Shown piece after piece: positions 56,293 to 64,000 of a DNA stretch of 64,000 nt. This stretch comes from Aquatica leii (taxonomy: Eukaryota > Arthropoda > Insecta > Coleoptera > Lampyridae): assembly GCA_035610365.1 (NCBI GenBank), contig CM069432.1, positions 21,948,354 through 22,012,353 on the forward strand. Direction: 5' to 3'. Position numbers and translations under genes: made by a program. The notes beneath the pieces are model-generated. The model was not told where the DNA came from. It searched no databases and saw nothing but the letters and a program-made list of their open reading frames with translations. The first letter of the stretch is position 1, and every line of letters begins with the position of its first letter.

Positions 56293-56421
56293 CAAATACA
56301 GTAGTTTTATATTGATATTAATTATAACTTTTTTAAACAATATAAATCCTCATAGGTTGTTACGCGATGAACTGGAATAGTTTGTGGTATTCCAAATACT
56401 TCAGCGGAAACTGTTAATTCA

Positions 56422-57265
56422 ATGATGAAGAAATTTAGAGACTATTTATCTAAAGAACGATTTAAAAAATTATTTATGAATGAAAATTTTTTCTGGGAAT
56501 GTGCTAGAGAGATTGAAATTTGTTTAAAGAAAATTAATGGTTTAGCGTCTTTTGTTGTATTGTGTGGCCGGTTGACAAAGTTGAAAATTATCGATCGAAA
56601 AGGCAGCAAAGAGTCGTTGAAAGCGGTTAGTAATTTGGTACTTAAACAATTAGAAGAGCTGGTTGATAAAAAAAATAATTCAGTACTTTCAAATGTTGGT
56701 ACGTTGTCTGATGCCGAGTCATAGTGATGAATCAACAAGGTCTATAAACGATATCTCAGTTTTTAATACTTGTGAAATGGCGCTTGTGCATAAATGGGCT
56801 ATTAGTTTTAGTGAAAATAACATAGGTCTTAGCGTGAATGCGTTTATTGAAAGAATGGAAGAGTATCGTATTGCTAGATACGTTTCCGAGCAAAAGTTAC
56901 ATAATTCTATTATTGATCTTTTACTAGGTAGCGCTTTGATCTGGTATAGGTCTATTCGTCACAAGATTTTTACTTGGAAAGAATTTGTTAATTTATTATG
57001 TAAAGAATACTTACCGGTAGATTATAATACAGAATTATGGTCTGACATTCGTGCTAGGGTACAGACTCCTAATGAAAAAGTTGGTAATTATTTTGCTTGC
57101 GTGATCAATCTTATTGCCCGGTTAACCCGACCTGCTTCGGAAAAAGAAAAGTTGGCCATTTTGAGTCGTAACGTACTGCCTTATTATATTCGAGGAATAG
57201 GCCTTCACTCGTATAATTCCGTTAAAGAATTGTTGTATTTATGTAAAAAAATTGGAATCATCTAA
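56422..57265 (+). pseudogene. gypsy Gag with one frameshift
   Basis: 56422-56724 encodes a Lys-rich helical N-terminus. A frame change in 56663-56724 leads into the Gag core at 56663-57265: DISVFNTCEMALVHKWAISF, then FIERMEEYRIARYVSEQ, then TWKEFVNLLCKEYLPVDYN, then ARLTRPASEKEKLAILSRN and a C-terminal LLYLCKKIG. The core matches the retrotransposon Gag family. It ends at TAA (57263-57265) after another shift. Confidence 0.75.
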
Positions 57266-57399
57266 AGAATTAGCAGAAGGTTATTGTTGTCCTTGGCTAA
57301 ACAAAATCAATTTGTTAGAACCCGATTTGGCCGCTTGTTGTGTTAACTTCAAGGATTCTTAATCAAAACTAGTTGTTGATCCAAAAGTTTGTCAATGAT

Positions 57400-57884
57400 G
57401 AACGGGTCTTGTTGGAAACCAAGAAGGACACTTTTATCGACAGTCCACGTAGTAAAAAGTTTTGCTTTTGATGTAGATTATCGGACGTCACTAGGTATTC
57501 ATGTAGTAAATGTTCGGGAAGCACCGTAACTACCTTCCGACTAACTCCTCTTGGAAAGCTTGGTTGCAGTTTATCAGAGTGGAATATCAATAAGAAAAAA
57601 TTAGCGGTTTGTTTAGTAAGAAACGAGGAGTTTCTGGTCCTTATCTTGATGTGGGCATTTAAGGAGTTAATTTTAGATTCAGAAGCTAGTCAAACCGTTG
57701 TAGGTAGTTCCGATTGGAAAAAACTTAAAAGTTTAAGAATAAAATTGAAACCTAATAACCATTTGGTTACTGTTGCTGATGGTAGAAATTGTAAAGTTTT
57801 GGGCTTAGTACAACTCCCTAGCAAGTTACGTGATCAAGTTAGATTGATAAAAGCGTTAGTAATTACTTCAATAGTAGGTAGTTT
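57400..57884 (+). pseudogene. gypsy nucleocapsid and protease remnant
   Basis: A Cys-rich stretch at about 57460-57525 (SDVT, YSCSKCSGS in shifting frames) suggests the zinc knuckle region. The protease is in the 57646 frame: LILDSEASQTVVG, where the usual D-S-G-A has Glu for Gly, then VTVADGRNCKVLGLVQLP and VRLIKALVITS. Homology stops at about 57880 at the BEL LTR; the rest of the open frame to 58074 is LTR sequence. Confidence 0.65.
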
Positions 57885-58180
57885 TGCAAATAGAAATTGC
57901 CTTCGATGGCGCTGCTTCAGTATTTTCTTTGCACTGTGCAATTCTTGCATGCACTTCGTTTGTAATGAAGAATTGTTGAATTTTTATAGAATTTATTTAC
58001 AAGACACTACATCTTATTCGTACAAGCAACAAACGCTTAATGTGTTTTTATATTTCTTAGCAACCAGTACTTAAAAAAAATGAATTAATTGCGCCTCCTA
58101 TCAGCGTAGCAAACAGGTAAAAAGGACCGAAAATACAGAAGGAAAAAAATATTGATTTTCAATAGAAAAAATCGGTAACA
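57885..58180 (-). repeat. BEL/Pao 3' LTR (296 bp)
   Basis: The minus strand starts TGTTACCGATTTTTTC at 58180, directly after the polypurine tract, and ends TATTTGCA at 57885, where gypsy protease sequence begins. It contains TATAAAAACACATTAAG and an AATAAA. The left end is inferred from the CA terminus and the loss of protease homology. Confidence 0.7.
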
Positions 58181-58196
58181 TGCCGGCCGCCTTGAA
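58181..58196 (-). promoter_or_regulatory. BEL/Pao polypurine tract
   Basis: Minus strand CAAGGCGGCCGGCA ends directly at the TGTTACC start of the LTR. This AGGCGGCCGGCATGTT junction is characteristic of many BEL/Pao elements. Confidence 0.8.
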
Positions 58197-58332
58197 AATC
58201 TTATAATTTCAATTTATACTTAATTTTAAAAACAAATTCTAAATTAATTGTAATTATTTAGCTAAACCGATACAATGCTAATATTCTAGATATATGGTAA
58301 CAAAAACCTTAAACATTAGCTAAATTAATAAT

Positions 58333-61300
58333 TCACTCCATGTTTGTGGGTAGCACGCACAGCTTATTTACTGACCTTTTAAGGTAATTACCGTTTGCAA
58401 GTCGCACTGTTATTGAGCGAACAATGTTGTTCGTTGTTCTGTGTATTTCAGTTACGCGTCCTAGCAACCACTGTAGCGGTGGAAGATTGTTCTCTTTAAG
58501 TAGCACTAAAGAATTTTGTTGCACAAGATTTGGTAAATGCCGGTACCACTTCGTACGGCGTTGAAGCTCAGGCACTACCTGTAGACTCCATTGGCGCCAG
58601 AAACACTGAACTATGCGCTGCATCCTTTGATAAAGGGACAGTCGATTTTCTTTGATGTTGTCTAAATTTGATGTGGCTAAAGCGTGTAGCGGTCTTCCAA
58701 TAAGAAAGTGCCCAGGAGTGAGAGGATTGATATCGGAAGGATCGGAAGATAAAGGAGATAAGGGACGGGAGTTTAATGTCGCTTCTATCTGAATGAGTAT
58801 TGTGCTAAAGTCTTCGTAATTAAGAGAAGTATTTTGTAGAACTCTTTTCAAATGTACCTTTACTGCCTTAACACCACTTTCTCAAATGCCCCCTTGATGA
58901 GGTGCTTTAGGAATAATAAAGCTCCATTTTATTTGTTCGTTCACAAGAAAGTTAGAAATTTCATCGTTATTATCATGTAACATTTTATAAACAGCTTTTA
59001 TATCGTTGGCTGCCCTTACGAAATAAGTGGCATTGTCGGACATTATAGAGACCGGCTTGCCCCTTCGACCAATAAAACGCTTTAAAACAGAAATAAATGC
59101 TTCCGTTGTTAAAGATGTTATCAATTCTAAATGAATTGCCTTAGTTGCGAAACATACAAATAAGCAAATATAAGCTTTTATTAGCTTGGAGCCGCGTAGT
59201 TTTCGATCTTTAATGAAGATCGGTCCTGCGTAGTCCACGCCTACGTGAGTAAACGCCGGAGTGTTTGCCTGTAATCGTGCACTTGGTAGGTTGCCCATTA
59301 AAGGGTCGTATGATTTTGGATTTACTTTGAAACACCTTATGCAATTACGCACGATTTGTTTAGCCGTATTTCGACCAGATATAGGCCAATAGAATTCACG
59401 AACAACTGCTAATAAATGTTCTACCCCACAGTGCAGGAGATTTTCGTGAAGGTCACGAAGTATCAATTTAGTAAAAATATGACCTTTTGGGAGTAAAACC
59501 GGATGTTTTTTGTTAAAGTCATAGCATGATTGTTCAATTCTTCCTCCTACTCTTAATATCCCGTATTCATCCAAAAACGGATTTAATGCAAGTATTGTTG
59601 AAGATGTTTTCAGTTTCTTTTTTAATTTTAGAGCCTCGATTTCTAATTGAAAAGCATCGCTTTGGCATAATTTAATTAGAACGCGAGTGGCCTCTACCAA
59701 CTCCATTGGTTGCAAATTTCCGGATGCCCGTTCAGTTTTTGCTGCTTTAGAATTTTTCACAAATCTAAGCATCCAGGCAGTAACGCGTTTTAATTTAATT
59801 AATTTTGAAAATCGGCTAAATATGGACGTGTCCAGGGTCGCGATGAAAACAGATAGTTTAACGTTCCTCATTTCCCTGTAGTTATGATTTAAGACTAAAT
59901 TGGGCAAGGTAGGCCAGGTATCAGAGACTGTCGATAGAAACGATGGGCCATGCCACCACAGGGAATTATTAATTAAGTCGACAGCTGATGAACCGCGCGA
60001 AATTAAATCGGCAGGATTCATTTTTGAAGGGATGTAGTACCAATTCTTAGGATTAGAAATTTCTAAAATGCTAGCTATTCTATTGGCTACAAATACCTTA
60101 TATTTATTAGGAGTTGAGTTAATCCAGTTTAAAGTGATAGTAGAATCTGTCCAAAAAAACGACTGAGAGAAATTTATTTTAGAAGATTGTGTTACTTTCT
60201 CCATCAATTGCGCTAGCAACAACGCCGCACATAATTCAAGACGGGGAATTGTTGTTGTGTGCAGTGGTGCAACACAAGACTTAGAGCACAGTAATTGACA
60301 AGAAACATTATTGAAAGAATCGAGACATCTAACATATATGCAAGATCCGTAAGCCTTAGAACAACTATCACTAAATCCGTGCAATTCAATAGACATATTG
60401 TAAGGAATTGTGCATCTAGGAATCTTTAAAGTGTTTAAGATAGGTAACTCAGCCTTTAAAGTATTCCATTCGGAGTTTAAGGTTTGAGGAATACGCTCGT
60501 CCCATGATAACTTCAATTGCCACAGTTGTTGAATCATTAGTTTGCCAATAATTGTAATAGGTGAGAGAAGACCTAACGGGTCAAACAACTGGGATGCTGT
60601 TGAAAGTATATTACGCTTGGAATTTGCAATAATTGCGTTAGGCATTGAAACTTTATATTGTATTGTGTCATTAAGAGAGTTCCATGATAGGCCTAATGTT
60701 TTGGCATCTTTTCGCTCGCCGATTGGTATTGTATGAAAAGGATCAGAAGCGACATCGTTGTTTAGAACCTTTTCACTATTTGACAAAAATTTTCTAATAG
60801 AAAATCCTGCGCTAGACAGAATTGTCATCAATTCTCTTTTGATATCCAACACCTCGTTTACGGAGTCAGCTCCTGTAAGCAGATCGTCTACGTAGAAGTC
60901 CGATCTAAGCGCAATAGAACCTTTAGGAAATTGTTGAAAATTTAATTGCGATAAATGTGATAAACACTTTGTTGCTAAATAGCTGGCGCTTGCTGTGCCG
61001 TACGTTATCGTTTGTAACTCATACGTGGAAATTGGAAGTTTAAGGTTATCTCGCCACAAAATCCTTTGGAATTTTCTTTGCGAAGGGTGTATAAGAATCT
61101 GACGATACATTTTCTCTATGTCACCAGTAAGAACAAAGCGGTATTGTCGAAAGCGTAAAAGAATCGAGAAAAGATCATCTTGAAGAACCGGACCAACCAG
61201 CTGTGTATCATTTATTGAAACGCTCGACGATGATTTAAAGCTACCATCAAATACAACTCGTAACTTTGTTGTTAAGGAACTATTTTTTACGACACCATGA

Positions 61301-63591
61301 TGTGGAAGGTAAAATGGTGGAACCTTGGATAACGCGATTGAGCCATCCAAAACTTCAGTTACGTGATCTTCAGAAGAAACTTCGTCGCAGTTATTTATTT
61401 GAACCATGTGCCCTAGTGAAACGTATTCTTGGATAAATTGCAAGTAATCTTTGTGTAATTCTGGTGTTTTTAGTAATTTATTTTCAAGTTGCAGAAATCT
61501 TTTGGAAGCATGTTCTTTGGAATATCCTAATAAGGCGAGTTTAGCATTAAAAGGAATGGAAACTAAAAACCGACCTGACGCGGTCCGAGCGATAGTTCGT
61601 GTAAAATGATTCTCGCAGTATTGCTCCTGTCGCGAGAGCTTTGATAATAGATTTTGCGGAACGACTTGATCCAACTTCCAAAGTTGCTGCACGCAATTTT
61701 CCAAGCTGTCATTTGAGATAAAAGGTTCTCGTGTAACCAAGTGAGAGTAGACTACTATAGGAGGATTAATGCTGCTACAGTACGTGCCAGATACTACCCA
61801 ACCTAGTAAAGTCTTTTGCAATGTGGGCTTAAATTTTCCTAAAGATATTTGACCAATGCACATAAGATTATAGAAATTGCCCGCTCCTATTAGTAAATCA
61901 ATAGGCAATGACTTGTTGAAGTTATCGTCTGCTAACCGCAAATTTTCCGGGATATTCAAACTTGCTTTCTCAAAAGTATACAGCGGTAAGTTCTCGGTAA
62001 TTTTTTCTATTGTAAGGCATTGCAATTTTGTTTCGAAACTCGTTTGCATAGATGCTAATTGAATGTTAACCATCGAATTTGAAATTACTGCTGAGGAACT
62101 AATACCAGAAACTTTTGTATTGATTTTATACTTAGTTAATTTCAATTTGTTTGCCAACGTATCTGTGATTAAGTTGCAATGACTGCCACTATCCAGCAGC
62201 ACCCTGACGTCGTGCCAAATATTACAATTGCCTTTTACCTTAACCAATGCAGTAGAAAGCAGAACTTGTGCGGAATGATTAGTACACGACAAAGAAGTTA
62301 AAGGTCTTGTATGTGATTCTGAAGCCAAAGGTATATTATCCTGCGGAATGGATGAAACAGGAGCCGGTTGGTTATTTGGAGCATTCGTACCTTCCATGTG
62401 GAGTTGTGTATGATGACGTTTTTTACAGATACGACAAGTATACTTGGACATGCATTGATTTTGATTTGAATGCCTTAAACAATTTTTGCAAAGTTTTAAT
62501 TCATACACCTTGTCTGATTTTTGTTTGGTAGAAAGAGATAAAAATTTAGGACATTCGATTACATAATGCTCAGCCTTGCAAATTGGACAGGAAATTCTGC
62601 TCGACGTAGTTAAAAACGTTCGTTGTAATTTAAAATTGCTCTTATGCATAGGGTTAAATGAGTTGTAGTTATTAGCATTATTAGAGGCTTTATGGCTCGA
62701 ATCGATTTCTTCTAACGTTTGGCAATGTTGTTTCAGAAAATCGACAATCTCACGCAATGTAGGTATACTCCGAGGAGAAAACTCCGTAAATTTTATTTTT
62801 GTTTGATTGTCGAGTTTCGACATGATGATGTGATATATAAAAGGAGAACAGTGTTCAATAGAAACTGATAAATTTTGTAATGCTCGAATATGTTTGGATA
62901 ATTCATCAAACAGCTTTCTGAGATCCATCCAGTTGAGCTTGTTTATAGGCCGTAAGTCAAATATACCATTAATGTGGTTCAGTATGATTAATTTTGGATT
63001 ATTATAGCGCTCATATATTAAGTCGAATGCAATTTTGTAGTTTTCTACCGATGGCTGTATGTTAGAAATGGTTTGCGCGGCGGCACCTTTTAAGCTACCT
63101 TTTAGGTATATGAACCTTTCTACATCCGTTAAATTTTGATTGTGGTGTATCAAAGATAGAAATGATTCGTAATATGATTGAAACTCGGTTAGATTACCAT
63201 CAAAGGTAGGAAGAGAAATTTGCGGCAACTTTGCGTTACAACCGCTAGATTGAGATGCAATGCGGGTGCTGGATTGGCTTTCGCTGCAACTGATATTATT
63301 GTTCAACAGAATTGTAGCACGAGAAGTGAGGTCTATGTACCTGCTGTAGAATTCATCGGAACTAATTAGTTCGTTGCTTTCAATCGATGCAACTTGAAGT
63401 TGTATGAATACGTCTTCATACTTCTCAGGCAAATTTTTGGTGTAATCTGCTTGTAATTTAAGCTTAGTCGATGTAGCTTCATCGAGGTTTGACTCTGATA
63501 GAGAATTTAAAAATTGCTCAAAAATATTTAATTTGTTAATAAACGATTGCCCGGTGGCTAATAAAAGCTTACTTTCTTTTTGGTTTACCAT
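58333..63591 (-). pseudogene. BEL/Pao Gag-Pol polyprotein with one nonsense codon
   Basis: 1569 codons are open from the ATG at 63589-63591 to a TGA at 58882-58884; the same frame then continues to 58333. Gag (DUF1759-like) covers residues about 120-290, including FDGNLTEFQSYYESF. Zinc knuckles are at about 335-395. The protease is DSGS at 467-470. RT spans about 775-905, with LTGDIEKMY (Asp 823) and YVDD at 900-903. RNase H has FSDSC, RLELC at about 1118 and WTDS at about 1148. Integrase has the HH-CC finger (about 1381-1420), then VDYAGP (Asp 1453) and SDNATYF (Asp 1519). The TGA falls where the family has Trp, immediately before the catalytic Glu. The remaining part holds the DUF5641-like C-terminus (PGHFLIGRPL, RWYR-like TKWYRHL). 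It is otherwise undamaged, so recently active. Confidence 0.92.
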
Positions 63592-64000
63592 TATATCTTA
63601 GGTATTGTGCTCGAAACAAAGAAACCCGTTTTGTAAATGTAAGATTACTCGCGAAAACTAAGCAAATAATAATGAAATTTCTAACGTTCTGTAACCTTAA
63701 AAGCCTGAGTTTTAAGTTTTGTTATAACTATAAGAAACCTAATGTAATTTATGTTGGGTAATTGAGATTGTGGCGTAGGTACCCATTTTATGATTAATTA
63801 TGCAATAATGTATGTTAGTAATACGTAATTCAAAATAGAATACGACTATTAAGATAATGAAATGAAATAAAAGAAGTGGCTAACCTGTGCCACGCGTGCA
63901 CTTGTGCGTCTTGCGGTAATGATAGCGTTGTCTCTGCAGAATTTGAATGAAGGTTGTAGCGAAGCTGATGTTGATGGAATGGCGATAATCTGGCTCGAAG
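63592..64000 (-). other. BEL/Pao 5' leader
   Basis: This 409-bp stretch upstream of the polyprotein ATG has no ORF or recognisable primer-binding site. It must be the untranslated leader, and possibly the end of the 5' LTR at the window edge. A CACAGGTTAGC donor-like site on the minus strand (about 63880) is noted without further support. Confidence 0.45.

Larger units (their letters stand above)
56274..57884 (+). mobile_element. Ty3/gypsy element truncated by the BEL insertion
   Basis: Primer-binding site, gag, nucleocapsid and protease pieces run left to right. The protease frame breaks off at 57884, where the BEL/Pao LTR begins. The remainder would lie beyond the BEL element, outside the window. 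Its Gag is the closest relative in the window of the Gag at 14.3-14.9 kb. Confidence 0.8.
57885..64000 (-). mobile_element. BEL/Pao retrotransposon, right end outside the window
   Basis: Reading leftward: untranslated leader (64000-63592), a polyprotein gene (63591-58333), a short 3' untranslated stretch, the polypurine tract GGCGGCCGGCA, and a 296-bp 3' LTR (58180-57885). It inserted in the protease of an older gypsy element. The 5' LTR lies beyond 64000, so age by LTR comparison is not possible here. The long intact frame argues for a young insertion. Confidence 0.93.

Noticed and set aside
1..64000. CRISPR array, rRNA genes or telomeric repeats
   Set aside because: No regularly spaced identical repeats with unique spacers, no rRNA-like conserved blocks and no TTAGG arrays were seen.

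Overview
The window looks like transposon-rich, AT-rich chromosomal DNA from an arthropod, most likely an insect. The clues are the mix of mobile elements: piggyBac-like, Tc1-like, BEL/Pao, several Ty3/gypsy lineages, R1-like and CR1/Jockey-like LINEs, and a Helitron helicase fragment. Two candidate introns of 56 and 254 nt with GTAAGT donors also fit. I saw no rRNA, tRNA, CRISPR array or bacterial operon. No conserved single-copy host gene is recognisable. The species cannot be named from the sequence.

Layout. 1-2055: left-truncated piggyBac-like element (minus), with a transposase broken by two frameshifts. 2.1-4.3 kb: AT-rich spacer with a 21-bp hairpin. 4.3-4.7 kb: possible small spliced gene. 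4957-7592: 5'-truncated LINE (copy 1), split by a 1.12-kb solo LTR. 9926-16768: complete non-autonomous Ty3/gypsy element (minus) with two 1314-bp LTRs and ACAC target duplications, inserted in a short reading frame. 17.5-23.3 kb: noncoding DNA, an old copy of the same LTR, tandem and foldback repeats. 23.8-28.6 kb: decayed gypsy element (minus) carrying a 1.27-kb solo LTR and joined to a Helitron helicase remnant. 28973-29867: LINE copy 2. 30.1-32.7 kb: broken member of an uncharacterised multicopy, probably transposon-linked protein family. 33-37 kb: noncoding with a foldback element. 37.0-44.2 kb: gypsy element (plus) whose gag is split by an R1-like LINE, itself split by a solo LTR. 44.2-49.2 kb: gypsy element (minus) whose third ORF encodes an OARD1/TARG1-like macro domain followed by a CCCH zinc-finger pattern; that ORF is split by another solo LTR. 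49739-51034: dead Tc1-like element. 51-56 kb: noncoding with repeats. 56.3-57.9 kb: start of another gypsy element (plus), cut by a BEL/Pao element (57885 to beyond 64000, minus) that is almost intact except for one nonsense codon.

The region reads as a nest: LTR elements repeatedly inserted into older elements and then recombined to solo LTRs, each still flanked by a 4-bp duplication. The most interesting item is the macro-domain ORF downstream of integrase at about 45.3-47.3 kb. Its position matches the env/accessory ORF of other LTR elements, and it suggests a retroelement that acquired an ADP-ribose-related protein. Next is the 9.9-16.8 kb element: its LTRs differ at about 11 of 1314 positions, so it moved recently, yet most of pol is missing.
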